The notes below the pieces were generated by a model that was not told where the DNA came from, did not search any database, and saw only the letters and a program-made list of their open reading frames with translations. The position numbers were made by a program, and so were the translations under genes. Positions 18,297 through 27,606 of a stretch of DNA of 64,000 bases are shown here, one piece after another. This DNA comes from Persephonella hydrogeniphila. Its GTDB lineage: Bacteria > Aquificota > Aquificia > Aquificales > Hydrogenothermaceae. The DNA is taken from the NCBI RefSeq assembly GCF_900215515.1, contig NZ_OBEI01000001.1:62001-126000 (forward strand), in the 5' to 3' direction. How positions within the stretch are numbered: the first letter of the stretch is position 1; each line of letters starts with the position of its first letter.

Positions 18297-18324
18297 TTTA
18301 TTTCTATCTTAAGGAGGAAGAAAG

Positions 18325-19233
18325 TTGAAAAGGGATTTTTTGAACATCTCAGATCTTACAAAAGATGAGATATTACAGATTATAGAATACGGAGTCAAAC
18401 TGAAAAAAGATAAATTTTCTGACAGGACGTTAGAGGGAAAATCCATAGGACTTATATTTATGAAACCATCAACAAGAACAAGATTGTCCTTTGAAGTTGG
18501 AGTTCATCAAATGGGGGGACAGCCTCTATATATAACAGGTTCTTCTACTCAACTCAGTAGAGGAGAGGATATAAAAGATACAGGAAGAGTAATGGCAAGG
18601 TATTTAGATGGTCTTGTTGTAAGAACATACTCTCATAAAGAGTTAGAAGAGCTTGCCAGATATTTTGATAAACCTGTGATAAATGCACTTACAGATTACC
18701 TGCACCCGTGCCAGATTTTAGCAGATTTGCAAACTATATACGAAAGATTTGGGAAAGTTGAAGATATAAAAGTTGCTTTCGTAGGAGACGGAAACAATGT
18801 TGCGAATACATGGCTTATCGCAGGAGGAGTTGTAGGTTTCAATGTTTCTGTAGCTACACCTGAAGGGTATGAACCATCAGGAATGGCTGTATATGAAGCT
18901 TTAAAACTTGCAAAAAAAACAGGTGCAGAAATAGTTGTAACAAATGATCCTGTAGAAGCTGTAAAGGAAGCAGATGTTATCTATACAGATGTCTGGGTCA
19001 GTATGGGGCAGGAAGGAGAAGAAGAAAAAAAGAAAGATTTTGAAAGTTTCATAGTAAATAATGAGCTTATAAAACATGCGTCAAAAAACGCTCTTGTCAT
19101 GCACTGTCTTCCAGCACATAAAGGGGAAGAGATAACTGAAGAGGTTTTTGAAAAATTCGCAGATGTAATATTTGATCAGGCAGAAAACAGACTTCATGCA
19201 CAAAAATCATTAATGAATTTTCTATTCAAATAA
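18325..19233 (+). CDS. argF: Ornithine carbamoyltransferase
   Basis: Makes citrulline from ornithine and carbamoyl phosphate in arginine synthesis; 302 residues. STRTRLSFE (from 49), a TQLSRGED segment, HPCQILADL, the ornithine-binding DVWVSMGQE and the HCLPAHKG loop (HCLP at 260-263) distinguish it from PyrB. The start is TTG at 18325, with AAGGAGGA just upstream. It has its own promoter with an ARG-box-like site. The downstream gltD-like gene is 12 bp away and is probably cotranscribed, linking arginine and glutamate synthesis. Confidence 0.96.
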   Translation: MKRDFLNISDLTKDEILQIIEYGVKLKKDKFSDRTLEGKSIGLIFMKPSTRTRLSFEVGVHQMGGQPLYITGSSTQLSRGEDIKDTGRVMARYLDGLVVRTYSHKELEELARYFDKPVINALTDYLHPCQILADLQTIYERFGKVEDIKVAFVGDGNNVANTWLIAGGVVGFNVSVATPEGYEPSGMAVYEALKLAKKTGAEIVVTNDPVEAVKEADVIYTDVWVSMGQEGEEEKKKDFESFIVNNELIKHASKNALVMHCLPAHKGEEITEEVFEKFADVIFDQAENRLHAQKSLMNFLFK

Positions 19234-19245
19234 AAGGAGGTTAGT

Positions 19246-20700
19246 ATGGAAAGGAAAAAAATTGTCTACAGAAGGCATGACAGAAACGAGATACCTTTGC
19301 TACCACCTGAAGTGAGAAAGAAGACATTCAAAGAATATTCCCTTGGACTGGGACATACAGCAGCAAAAGATGAGTCTTACAGGTGTATCCTGTGTAAAAA
19401 ACCTCCATGTCAGGAATACAAAGGAGGATACGGATGTCCTGTTTTAGGTGACATAAATCTGTGGATAGAAGAGATACAAAACAATAATCTGATCGGAGCA
19501 TTAAGAATATTAAGAGAAAAAAATCCATTCCCTTCTATATGCGGTAGGGTTTGTCCTCAGGACAGACTGTGTGAAAGTACATGTGTTCTCACATTCAAAG
19601 ACAACGGACAGGCTGTTAATATCGGCGGTCTTGAAAGATTTGTAGGAGATTCAATAAGAATGAGCGGAATTGACTGGAAAGACCCTCAGGATCCTCCAAC
19701 AGGTAAAAAGGTTGCTGTTGTAGGTGCAGGTCCTGCAGGTCTATCTGCTGCTTACTTCCTTGCAAGAAAGGGTCATTCTGTAACAGTTTTTGAGGCTCTC
19801 CCCTTTACTGGAGGAGTTATGAGATATGGAATTCCTGCTCCAAGATTAGATAGAGAGGTATTAGACTGGGAGATATCACTGATAGAAAAATTAGGAGTTG
19901 AGATAAAAACAGGAGTTAAAGTCGGTAAGGATATATCTCTTGAAGAGCTGAGAAATCAGTTTGATGCTGTCTTCATAGGTGTAGGTTCTGGAAGAGGAAA
20001 GAAAATGGGCATTCCGGGAGAAGATCTGAAAGGTGTATACACAGCAATATCTTTTCTTATGAAGGTTAATGTTGATTATGTGGATGATATGCTCGCTCCG
20101 GAAACAGATATAGAAGTTCCGAAAAACAAAAAAGTTGCTGTGATAGGTGGTGGTTTTACCGCCGCAGACTGTGTGTACACATCTATAAGACTCGGAAATG
20201 AAACGCATCTGGTTTACAGGAGGACTAGGGAAACATCATCTGCAAGGCAGGAAGAATGGGATCATCTTGCAGATGAGGGGGCAGTTCTTCACTGGTTAAC
20301 ACAGCCTATAGAGGTTATAGGAAATGATAAAGGAGAAGTTGTCGGTCTAAAATGTGTAAGGATGGAACTTGTTCCTGATGAAAAAGGTGGAAGGCCAAGA
20401 CCTAAGCCTGTTGAAGGTTCCGAACATATAATTGAGTGTGACGCTGTTATAATGGCTGTAGGACAGGGAGATAATCCTCTGGCTTATAAAGATGTTCCCG
20501 GCTTAAAAATAGACAAATGGAACAACCTCTCAACAGTAGACAGTAAATACAGAACAAATGTTGAGGGTGTTTTCGCAGGTGGAGATGTTGTCAACGGTGG
20601 AGATACTGTTGTGGTGGCTGTAAGGCATGGAAGAGATGCGGCTGAAGCGATCCATGAATATCTAATGACAGGTGAATGGAAATACGAAAAGGAAGAGTAA
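19246..20700 (+). CDS. gltD: Glutamate synthase small subunit-like FAD/NADPH oxidoreductase
   Basis: A 484-residue iron-sulfur flavoprotein of the GltD/NfnB type. The N-terminal part carries two cysteine groups (CILCKKPPCQ...CPV, and CGRVCPQDRLCESTC) that bind 4Fe-4S clusters. A first dinucleotide fold (VVGAGPAGLSAA, about 157-168) binds FAD and a second (VIGGGFTAADC) binds NAD(P)H; a C-terminal GVFAGGDVVNGGDTVV segment closes the FAD site. It would pass electrons from NAD(P)H to GltB. Because it is 13 kb from gltB and follows argF, it could instead serve another partner, such as an NfnA-like ferredoxin reductase, though none is seen here. Confidence 0.85.
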   Translation: MERKKIVYRRHDRNEIPLLPPEVRKKTFKEYSLGLGHTAAKDESYRCILCKKPPCQEYKGGYGCPVLGDINLWIEEIQNNNLIGALRILREKNPFPSICGRVCPQDRLCESTCVLTFKDNGQAVNIGGLERFVGDSIRMSGIDWKDPQDPPTGKKVAVVGAGPAGLSAAYFLARKGHSVTVFEALPFTGGVMRYGIPAPRLDREVLDWEISLIEKLGVEIKTGVKVGKDISLEELRNQFDAVFIGVGSGRGKKMGIPGEDLKGVYTAISFLMKVNVDYVDDMLAPETDIEVPKNKKVAVIGGGFTAADCVYTSIRLGNETHLVYRRTRETSSARQEEWDHLADEGAVLHWLTQPIEVIGNDKGEVVGLKCVRMELVPDEKGGRPRPKPVEGSEHIIECDAVIMAVGQGDNPLAYKDVPGLKIDKWNNLSTVDSKYRTNVEGVFAGGDVVNGGDTVVVAVRHGRDAAEAIHEYLMTGEWKYEKEE

Positions 20701-20702
20701 AT

Positions 20703-20726
20703 AAAAGGGGCTATAAGCCCCTTTTT
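20703..20726 (+). terminator. Rho-independent terminator after gltD
   Basis: A 10-bp stem AAAAGGGGCT / AGCCCCTTTT with an ATA loop at 20703-20725, ending in a run of five T. It closes the argF-gltD transcript three bases after the stop codon. Confidence 0.85.
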
Positions 20727-20743
20727 AAAGGGTGGAGGGAATC

Positions 20744-21370
20744 ATGGATTTAAAAAAATTTATAGAAAAATCAGAAACATTATTTGTTTTAGACAGAGAT
20801 TCAGGAAAGGTTGTTTTCAGTATAGATGAAATACCGGTAGATCTCCAGAGAATAGTAAACTCTGTGAGTAAGATGAATTTTAAAGTAGTCCAGATTGAGA
20901 CAGAAGGATGGAATATTCTGACAAGTAAGTATCACCTTTATCCGGTTTCTATGATCGGGATGTCTTCAGAAAAATATACACTTCTACAGAATGATACAAC
21001 AACAGCTATAGTAAAACCTTCTGAAAGGTTAGACAGATTTTTTGAAAATATAAGAAAAAGATCTCTTGAAGATTTAGTACTCGGAAAGTTTATAGAAGTT
21101 GCAGGAACTATATCTCCCTGTGGGGAGGAGTACGATGTAAAAGGAGATTTAAACGAAGAGGAGATACGCCTGATAAACGGTATAATACATGCTAACGATA
21201 GTCTTGCTGCACTGATTGGCGAGATGATATCTCTCATATCTGGTATGATATGGTATCCATTGAAAGGATGGTTTATTGTAGGAGAAGAGCATACACTTGT
21301 TTCTATTTTTGGGAAATGGGTTATTATCCCGAGTAAGATTTTTGAAGAGATACTATTGGAAGGGGAATAA
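20744..21370 (+). CDS. Uncharacterised cytoplasmic protein
   Basis: I do not recognise this 208-residue protein. It has no signal peptide and no strong membrane segment; the C-terminal part alternates helix-like and strand-like stretches (NDSLAALIGEMISLISGMI, then GWFIVGEEHTLVSIFGKWVII), loosely like a small alpha/beta sensory fold such as Roadblock/LC7, which is only a shape impression. Start chosen at ATG 20744 because GGTGGAGGG lies five bases upstream; a GTG at 20732 would destroy that site. A terminator lies before it and a hairpin after it, so it looks like a single-gene unit, although its own promoter is not obvious. Confidence 0.75.
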   Translation: MDLKKFIEKSETLFVLDRDSGKVVFSIDEIPVDLQRIVNSVSKMNFKVVQIETEGWNILTSKYHLYPVSMIGMSSEKYTLLQNDTTTAIVKPSERLDRFFENIRKRSLEDLVLGKFIEVAGTISPCGEEYDVKGDLNEEEIRLINGIIHANDSLAALIGEMISLISGMIWYPLKGWFIVGEEHTLVSIFGKWVIIPSKIFEEILLEGE

Positions 21371-21379
21371 CCCCCTTCC
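21358..21379. terminator. Hairpin between convergent genes
   Basis: GGAAGGGG (21358-21365) pairs with CCCCTTCC (21372-21379) around a six-base loop. It overlaps the stop codon of the orphan gene and abuts the end of the convergent carboxyltransferase gene. The T run is short, so it is a moderate terminator at best, possibly used from both sides. Confidence 0.5.
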
Positions 21380-21380
21380 T

Positions 21381-23225
21381 TTATGGTACAACCCTCATTA
21401 AACATTCATCAGGATTTACCTGATCTCCTTCCCTTACATATACCTCTTCTACAACCCCGTCTATTGGAGAGTGTATCTCATTTTCCATCTTCATGGCTTC
21501 CACTATAAGCAGAACATCTCCTTTTTTGACTCTGTCACCTGGAGATACTTTGACAGATACAACTTTCCCTGGCATAGGAGAGCTTATATCTCCCACATCT
21601 ACAGCCTTAGGTCTTTTTCCGGCTGGAACACCCCCTTCGTAAGGAAGGGTTTCCATTTTTTCGCCTACTTCTATCTCCCTTATAGGCTGAACGATTGTTT
21701 CCTTAAGCCTACCATCTACTCTGACAAAATAAGGTGTTCCTCCCTCTACAGGGCTACCTACACCGGCAATCTGGATGTGATAGGTTTCTCCATGAAGTGT
21801 GATATTGAACTCAATTGGTGCTTTAGTGAGGCATGCTTCTTCTTCAGTTATCTCCTCGATTTCTGGAGGTAAAGCCTCTCCTTTTTCGTATTTTTCTCTC
21901 CATTCAAAGAACTCTTTTGCTACCTGAGGGAACAAGCAGTAAGAAAGTATGTCTTCCTCTGTTCTTGCTCCTACTTTTTGTGCTTCTACTGTGCATTTAT
22001 CTAATTCCGGCTCAAGGAGATCTGCAGGTCTAACTTCAATAGGTTTTTCATCTCCTATAATCTTCTCCATTATTTCAGGTTTTATAGGAGCAGGCGGTCT
22101 ACCGTAAAGACCCTTCACATAATCTTTTACTTCTTTTGTAACTACTTTGTATCTCTCTCCCTGTAGGACATTGAGAAGAGCTTGAGTCCCAACAATCTGG
22201 GAAGTTGGAGTAACGAGAGGAGGATACCCTAAATCTTCTCTGACCATAGCAACTTCTTTTTTGACTTCATCTAATTTATCAAGGGCATCATTCTCTTTAA
22301 GCTGAGCTATAAAGTTAGACATCATTCCTCCAGGTATCTGATGGATAAGAACCTGAGAGTCTGGCCATTTTTCAGCTGTATCGTATTTTTTGTATTTTTT
22401 CCTTACTTCTTTTAGATATTCTGCAACTTCTTCTACTATACCAAGGTCTATCTTTGTATCATACCCGAACTCTCTCAGAACATAAACCATAGTTTCATTA
22501 GGAGGATGGGCTGTAAGCCATGACCATGTTGAAACATCTGTATCTATTATGTCTGCCCCTGCCTCCACAGCTTTTAGGAGGGTCATTTCTGCCATAGCTG
22601 CAGTAGACTGGGCATGAAGATGAACAGGGAGCTTTATCTCCTCTTTCAGTCTTCCTACCAGCTCGTATGCTACCTTTGGTGATAGAATACCTGCCTGATC
22701 TTTTATTGATATGATATCTACACCTAAATCTTTTAGCTGTCTTGCAACTCCCACAAAATAATCAACTGTGTGAACAGGACTTATTGTATAAGACAGAACT
22801 CCTTTTACTATTTTTCCTTCCTCTTTTGCTACCGATATAGCAACCTCCATATTCCTTACATCGTTTAATGCATCAAATATCCTGAAGACATCTATTCCAT
22901 TTTCTGCTGCTTTTCTGACAAAGGCTTCCACAACATCATCTGGATAATGTCTGTAACCTACAATATTCTGTCCTCTAAGTAGCATCTCAAGCTTTGTATT
23001 TTTTGCGACATCTTTTATTTTCCTGAGTCTTTCCCATGGGTCTTCTTTAAGATACCTGAGACATACATCAAAGGTTGCACCGCCCCAGACTTCAAGAGAC
23101 CAGAAACCTGCTTTATCAAGTTTTTCTGCTGCAGGGAGCAGGTCTTCCGTTCTTACCCTCGTAGCCAGTAAGCTCTGCTGGCCGTCTCTCAGGGTAACAT
23201 CTGTAAACTCAATGGTTCTACCCAT
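21381..23225 (-). CDS. Biotin-dependent carboxyltransferase with biotin carrier domain (pyruvate carboxylase subunit B / oxaloacetate decarboxylase alpha type)
   Basis: A 614-residue protein: an HMGL-like TIM barrel (about 1-300; DVTLRDGQQSLLATR, FRIFDALND), a conserved carboxyltransferase domain (about 310-470), and a C-terminal biotinyl domain with Lys579 in EAMKMEN. In autotrophs with an rTCA cycle the usual role is carboxylation of pyruvate to oxaloacetate together with a separate biotin carboxylase subunit. The homologous CfiA of Hydrogenobacter carboxylates 2-oxoglutarate instead. The segment STWSWLTAHPPNET replaces the more common MGTSQPPTE-like stretch, so substrate choice is open. 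No sodium-pump subunits are nearby, arguing against a decarboxylase. AGGAG precedes the ATG. Confidence 0.85.
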   Translation of the reverse strand: MGRTIEFTDVTLRDGQQSLLATRVRTEDLLPAAEKLDKAGFWSLEVWGGATFDVCLRYLKEDPWERLRKIKDVAKNTKLEMLLRGQNIVGYRHYPDDVVEAFVRKAAENGIDVFRIFDALNDVRNMEVAISVAKEEGKIVKGVLSYTISPVHTVDYFVGVARQLKDLGVDIISIKDQAGILSPKVAYELVGRLKEEIKLPVHLHAQSTAAMAEMTLLKAVEAGADIIDTDVSTWSWLTAHPPNETMVYVLREFGYDTKIDLGIVEEVAEYLKEVRKKYKKYDTAEKWPDSQVLIHQIPGGMMSNFIAQLKENDALDKLDEVKKEVAMVREDLGYPPLVTPTSQIVGTQALLNVLQGERYKVVTKEVKDYVKGLYGRPPAPIKPEIMEKIIGDEKPIEVRPADLLEPELDKCTVEAQKVGARTEEDILSYCLFPQVAKEFFEWREKYEKGEALPPEIEEITEEEACLTKAPIEFNITLHGETYHIQIAGVGSPVEGGTPYFVRVDGRLKETIVQPIREIEVGEKMETLPYEGGVPAGKRPKAVDVGDISSPMPGKVVSVKVSPGDRVKKGDVLLIVEAMKMENEIHSPIDGVVEEVYVREGDQVNPDECLMRVVP

Positions 23226-23331
23226 CTTTTTCTCCTGATTACCATTTTTTTGTATGGACTGAATAATAAAAACTTCCTATATTATACAATAATTAAAACA
23301 ATAAGATTTTATCGGGGGAGAAATTTCTTAT
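23226..23331. promoter_or_regulatory. Divergent promoter region between the carboxyltransferase gene and murD
   Basis: A 106-bp AT-rich gap. On the minus strand a perfect TATAAT (forward 23281-23286) lies about 55 bp before the carboxyltransferase start; its -35 is weak. A murD promoter must also lie here or read in from nowhere else, since the gap separates divergent genes, but I cannot pick one hexamer pair for it. Confidence 0.4.
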
Positions 23332-24579
23332 ATGACTGTTCTGCTTTACGGTAAAGGCAAGACCGGAAAAGAGCTTTCACAGTTTATGGAAAAAAACAAT
23401 ATTCCCTATATCATTAGGGATGATACAGATTTCTGTGAGAAAGATTTAGAAAATGTAAAAACTATTGTTGTCTCTCCGGGAATTCCTTTTTATCATCATA
23501 TCTATAAGATTGCGAAAAAAAGAGATATAGAGATTATAGGAGACATTGAATATGCCTACAGATTGTTCCGTGGATGTATTATAGCTATAACAGGAACAGA
23601 TGGAAAAAGTACAACTACATCTTTTGTGGCGGAATTTTTGAAAAACAAAAAGCCCTTTGTAGGAGGTAATTACGGAACTCCTTTTATCAAAGCTGTCGAA
23701 GAGAGAAAAAAGTTGGCTATTTTAGAGCTCTCCTCATTCCAGATCTACTCTACAAAAACATTTAAGCCAAATATAGGAGTTCTGTTAAATATAGAAACAG
23801 ACCATCTTGACTGGCATAAGAGAAAAGCCCACTATCTTCTATCAAAATACAGAATGTTCAAAAGGATGGACAAAAAAGGTGTAGCTATCCTCAACTTTGA
23901 TCAGGAACTGACCAGAAAAGTAAAAATCCCTGCAAGAAAGCTGTTCTTTTCTGTTAACAGACTTCCTGAAGGGTACGAAGGTATATACTGTACAGGAAAC
24001 TCTCTATTTTATAAAACAGAAAAAACAGTCAACAGGATCGATATATCTGATTTTAAACTAAAGGGTATACATAATATTCAAAATCTGATGGCATCTGTTC
24101 TGGTGGCTATTGTTTCCGGCGTAACATTAGAAGAGATAGAGAGAAAGATACCTGAACTGAAATCCCTTCCGTACAGAGTTCAGTTTATAAGAGAAATCAA
24201 TGGAATTGAGTTTTACAATGACTCAAAATCAACAACTATACAGTCTGTAAGAAAAGCTGTTGAAAGTTTTCATAAAAGAAATGTGATACTTATAATTGGT
24301 GGTATGTACAAAGGGGGAGATTTTTCAGTTTTAGACAGTTATAAAAATATTAAGCAGATCTACATAATAGGAAAAGATAGAAGAAATATCAGAAGTATGA
24401 TAAAAAAACAGCCTGTTTTAATGAGACAGACATTAGAAAAAGCTGTTAAAGATGCTTATAAAAATGCCGAAAAAGGTGATGTAATACTATTTTCCCCTGG
24501 ATGCTCCAGTTTTGATATGTTTAAAAACTATATGGAAAGGGGAGAAAAATTCAACCAGATAGTGGAAAGCCTTGAATAG
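23332..24579 (+). CDS. murD: UDP-N-acetylmuramoylalanine--D-glutamate ligase
   Basis: Adds D-glutamate to the peptidoglycan precursor; 415 residues. The Mur-ligase ATP loop is ITGTDGKSTTTSF (GTDGKST at about 88-94), followed by ELSSFQI, NIETDHLDWH and, near the C-terminus, YNDSKSTTI and IIGGMYKGGDF. The short N-terminal Rossmann-like domain (about 1-80) is MurD-like. GGGGGAG lies about a dozen bases before the ATG. First gene of a cell-wall and division run in which the next genes are abutting or overlapping. Confidence 0.94.
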   Translation: MTVLLYGKGKTGKELSQFMEKNNIPYIIRDDTDFCEKDLENVKTIVVSPGIPFYHHIYKIAKKRDIEIIGDIEYAYRLFRGCIIAITGTDGKSTTTSFVAEFLKNKKPFVGGNYGTPFIKAVEERKKLAILELSSFQIYSTKTFKPNIGVLLNIETDHLDWHKRKAHYLLSKYRMFKRMDKKGVAILNFDQELTRKVKIPARKLFFSVNRLPEGYEGIYCTGNSLFYKTEKTVNRIDISDFKLKGIHNIQNLMASVLVAIVSGVTLEEIERKIPELKSLPYRVQFIREINGIEFYNDSKSTTIQSVRKAVESFHKRNVILIIGGMYKGGDFSVLDSYKNIKQIYIIGKDRRNIRSMIKKQPVLMRQTLEKAVKDAYKNAEKGDVILFSPGCSSFDMFKNYMERGEKFNQIVESLE

Positions 24580-25707
24580 ATGATAAGAAATTTTTATTTT
24601 GACAAACTGCTTGTACTCAGTTTCCTTATTCTGATAATTTTAGGTGTAGTTTTTGTATTCAGTGCAACATCTGTACCTTCCCTTCTGAACAACAAAGATC
24701 CATATTTTTATCTAAAAAGAGAGATTTTATGGGCTTTTTTAGCTGTAATCGTTATGTTTACAGTCTATCTTGTTCCTATTGAGTACCTGAAAAAACTTTC
24801 TTATCCACTGACAGCACTGACAGTAATTCTTCTGATTGTCGTTCTGGTTTCTCCAGCCCAGATATCTGGAAGCTCTGTAAAAAGGTGGCTTGATCTGGGG
24901 GTTATCAGGTTTCAACCTTCAGAACTGGCAAAACTATCAGTTATTCTCTTTCTTGCATATTTTATACACAGAAAGTCCCAGATGAAAGACTTTTTCGACA
25001 GGTGGAGTTCAATATTTGCAGCAATTTCTATCCCGTCTGTGATAATACTGCTTGTTCTTATTCAACCCCACAAAGGAGCTGCTGTTTTTATAAGCATACT
25101 TGTTGTTATGATTCTGTTTAGTGCAGGTTTTTCTTTGAGAAAGCTGATTTTTATTCCTGCTGTCTTTGTACCTCTGTTCATATTTTTTATAGTAAAGTCC
25201 GGATACGCAGAAAAAAGAATTGAAGCTCTGATCAATCCTATAGAAAACAGAACAGGTATCAGCTATCAGGTTTTTCAATCAATTCTGTCTTTTGTAAAAG
25301 GTGGTTTTGTAGGGGAAGGTATAGGTGCAGGAACACAAAAACTGAAATATTTACCTGAGATACATACCGATTATATATTTGCCCTTATAGGAGAAGAGTT
25401 GGGCTTTTTAGGGGCTATTTTTGTTATACTGCTGTTTCTTGTTATACTTTATAGAGGAATAAAAATAAGTCTCGATCTTGAGGACAGATTTTCTCAGGTT
25501 TTAGGTACAGGAATTACATATATGATAGTGGTACAGGCTTTGTTTCACATGGCTGTAAATGCCTCTTTATTCCCCCCTACAGGTTTTACTCTTCCCTTTA
25601 TAAGCTACGGAGGTTCTTCTCTTATTATAATGTCTATAGGAGCTGGAATTTTGCTTAGATTATCAAAAGAGCCGAAAAAAAGTATATACAGCAGGCAAAT
25701 AATATGA
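24580..25707 (+). CDS. ftsW: Septal peptidoglycan polymerase, SEDS family
   Basis: A 375-residue membrane protein with about ten hydrophobic segments, the lipid II glycosyltransferase of the division septum. GSSVKRWLDLGVIRFQPSELAK, TDYIFALIGEELGFLG and PPTGFTLPFISYGGSS are the SEDS signatures. It starts right after the murD stop and overlaps murG by four bases. Position in the mur/fts cluster supports FtsW rather than RodA. Confidence 0.93.
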   Translation: MIRNFYFDKLLVLSFLILIILGVVFVFSATSVPSLLNNKDPYFYLKREILWAFLAVIVMFTVYLVPIEYLKKLSYPLTALTVILLIVVLVSPAQISGSSVKRWLDLGVIRFQPSELAKLSVILFLAYFIHRKSQMKDFFDRWSSIFAAISIPSVIILLVLIQPHKGAAVFISILVVMILFSAGFSLRKLIFIPAVFVPLFIFFIVKSGYAEKRIEALINPIENRTGISYQVFQSILSFVKGGFVGEGIGAGTQKLKYLPEIHTDYIFALIGEELGFLGAIFVILLFLVILYRGIKISLDLEDRFSQVLGTGITYMIVVQALFHMAVNASLFPPTGFTLPFISYGGSSLIIMSIGAGILLRLSKEPKKSIYSRQII

Positions 25708-26753
25708 AGGTCTTTTTAGCCGGTGGCGGCACAGGAGGTCATTTTTATCCTGCTCTTTCTGTTGCAGATAAGCTAAAAGAAAAAGGATTTGAGATTTTTT
25801 ATTTCGGGACAGAAAAAGGAATAGAAGCAAAAAAAGATTTTCCTGCTGATAAAAAGTTTTTATACCCTATTACTGGGGTAAGGGGGAAAGATTTAATCAG
25901 TTCTGTAAGAGCCTCTGTAGGACTGATTAAAACATCATTAAAAATAGCAAAACTTATAAAAGATGAGAAACCAGATTTTTCATTATGCTTTGGAGGGTAT
26001 ACATCTTTACCCCTTGGAATAGCTTCCTTCTTAACTGGAACTCCCCTTTTTCTGCATGAGCAAAACTCTATACCTTCTTATACAAACAGAGTTCTATCAA
26101 AATTTGCCAGAAAAATCTTTATTACCTTTGAGCACTCAAGGCAGTTCTTTCCTGAAGAAAAAACCGTTCTGACAGGAATGCCTGTTAGAAAAATTATTTT
26201 GGATGATCTTTCTTTATCTCAACAGAAAGCGAGAGAATTACTGGGACTAAAAGATCAAAAAACCGTGCTCGTTTTCGGCGGTAGTCAGGGAGCGAGAAAA
26301 CTTTCTGAAGTAGGGATAAGGTTGGCAGAAAGGCTTTTAGATGTGCAGTTTATTATCATAGGAGGAAAGCATTTTAAAAAACCAGATAGACTACCGGAAA
26401 ATGTTATATTTTTTGATTACTATGATAGAATGGGAATACTGTATGCTGCATCAGATATAGTCATATCAAGATCAGGAGCAGCTTCTACCTATGAAATTTT
26501 ATCTGCTGGAAAGTTCGGGATTTTTATCCCTTATCCGTATGCAGCTTCAAACCACCAGTATTACAATGTAAGATGGCTTGAGGAAAAAGCAGTTTGCAAA
26601 ATTATAAGAGAGGAAAAATTAGATATAAACGAATTGGAAGATATAATACTCTCAGATATAAATATAGATACAGAAAATATAAAAAAACTTGTTAATAAAG
26701 ATGCTACTGGCATAATAGTTGACAGGATACTTGATGAGATACATAAAAAGTGA
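25704..26753 (+). CDS. murG: UDP-GlcNAc:lipid I N-acetylglucosaminyltransferase
   Basis: Peripheral membrane GT28 enzyme that makes lipid II; 349 residues. GGGTGGHFYPALSVA at the N-terminus, LFLHEQNSIPSYTNR, VFGGSQGARKL and SRSGAASTYEILSAGKFGIFIPYPYA are all conserved. The ATG overlaps the ftsW stop (ATGA). It overlaps murB by 20 bp at the 3' end. murC, which often sits between murG and murB, is missing here. Confidence 0.95.
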   Translation: MKVFLAGGGTGGHFYPALSVADKLKEKGFEIFYFGTEKGIEAKKDFPADKKFLYPITGVRGKDLISSVRASVGLIKTSLKIAKLIKDEKPDFSLCFGGYTSLPLGIASFLTGTPLFLHEQNSIPSYTNRVLSKFARKIFITFEHSRQFFPEEKTVLTGMPVRKIILDDLSLSQQKARELLGLKDQKTVLVFGGSQGARKLSEVGIRLAERLLDVQFIIIGGKHFKKPDRLPENVIFFDYYDRMGILYAASDIVISRSGAASTYEILSAGKFGIFIPYPYAASNHQYYNVRWLEEKAVCKIIREEKLDINELEDIILSDINIDTENIKKLVNKDATGIIVDRILDEIHKK

Positions 26754-27606
26754 ACAGTTTGTCGATCTTTCTAAGATGTGTACTATCAGGATAGGAGGAA
26801 AAGCCAAAAGGGTATACTTTCCAGACTCTCCAGAAAAGATTAAAATCCTTTTATCAGAATCTTTAGAAAGAAATAAAAGATTTTTTCCTGTTGGTATTGG
26901 AAGTAATACTGTTTTTTCAGACGGTGTTTTGGATCATATATTTGTATCCACAAAAGAGCTAAAAAAACTCAGTATAAAGAATGAAGGAGATCTGTTTTAT
27001 ATAGAAGCTGAAGCTGGTGTTAGCTTCAAAAGTATCGTCAGCATTGTAAAAAAATACAACCTTGAAGGCTTTGAAAATCTGTCTGGTATTCCTGCTACTG
27101 TTGGTGGTGCTACAGTTATGAATGCTGGAGCATTCGGAACGGAAATATCCGATATTATAGAAAAAGTCCACTGGATAAGCGACAGAGGAGAGTACTGTAT
27201 TCTGGAAAGACAGGATATTGATTTCTCATACAGAAAATCCCCATTTCAGAAAAAAGGATTTGTATACAAAGTTGTACTGAGACTAAAAAAATCACAGAAA
27301 GATATTCCATCTATCATAAAAAAACATCTTGAGGAAAGAAATAAAAAACAGCCCCTTGATTACCCAACATCAGGCTCTACATTCAAAAATCCCAGAGAAT
27401 ACCCTGCAGGTTATCTTTTGGAACAGGCAGGACTGAAAGGCTACAGAATAGGAAATGTAGCTTTTTCTGAAAAACATGCCAACTTTTTAATCAATACTGG
27501 TGGAGGAAAGTTTAAAGAGTTAAAGAAACTGATAGAAACTGCCGAAAGAAAAATTGGGGTATTGTACCGTATTAAACTTGAAAGGGAAATAGAAATTGTT
27601 GAGTGA
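26734..27606 (+). CDS. murB: UDP-N-acetylenolpyruvoylglucosamine reductase
   Basis: FAD enzyme that reduces the enolpyruvyl group to UDP-MurNAc; 290 residues from the chosen start. CTIRIGGKA, the FAD-binding GIGSNTV and ENLSGIPATVGGATVMNAGA segments, and GSTFKNP with the catalytic Ser are present. Length and the YRKSPFQ motif suggest a type II MurB. The start at ATG 26734 has AGGA six bases upstream; a TTG at 26719 is an alternative. Confidence 0.93.
   Translation: MRYIKSEQFVDLSKMCTIRIGGKAKRVYFPDSPEKIKILLSESLERNKRFFPVGIGSNTVFSDGVLDHIFVSTKELKKLSIKNEGDLFYIEAEAGVSFKSIVSIVKKYNLEGFENLSGIPATVGGATVMNAGAFGTEISDIIEKVHWISDRGEYCILERQDIDFSYRKSPFQKKGFVYKVVLRLKKSQKDIPSIIKKHLEERNKKQPLDYPTSGSTFKNPREYPAGYLLEQAGLKGYRIGNVAFSEKHANFLINTGGGKFKELKKLIETAERKIGVLYRIKLEREIEIVE

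Noticed and set aside
17340-19233. pyrB and argF as a recent tandem duplication
   Set aside because: The two are ancient paralogs with distinct substrate motifs (HPSQ and HPGPVNRG versus HPCQ and HCLP); adjacency does not imply a recent event.
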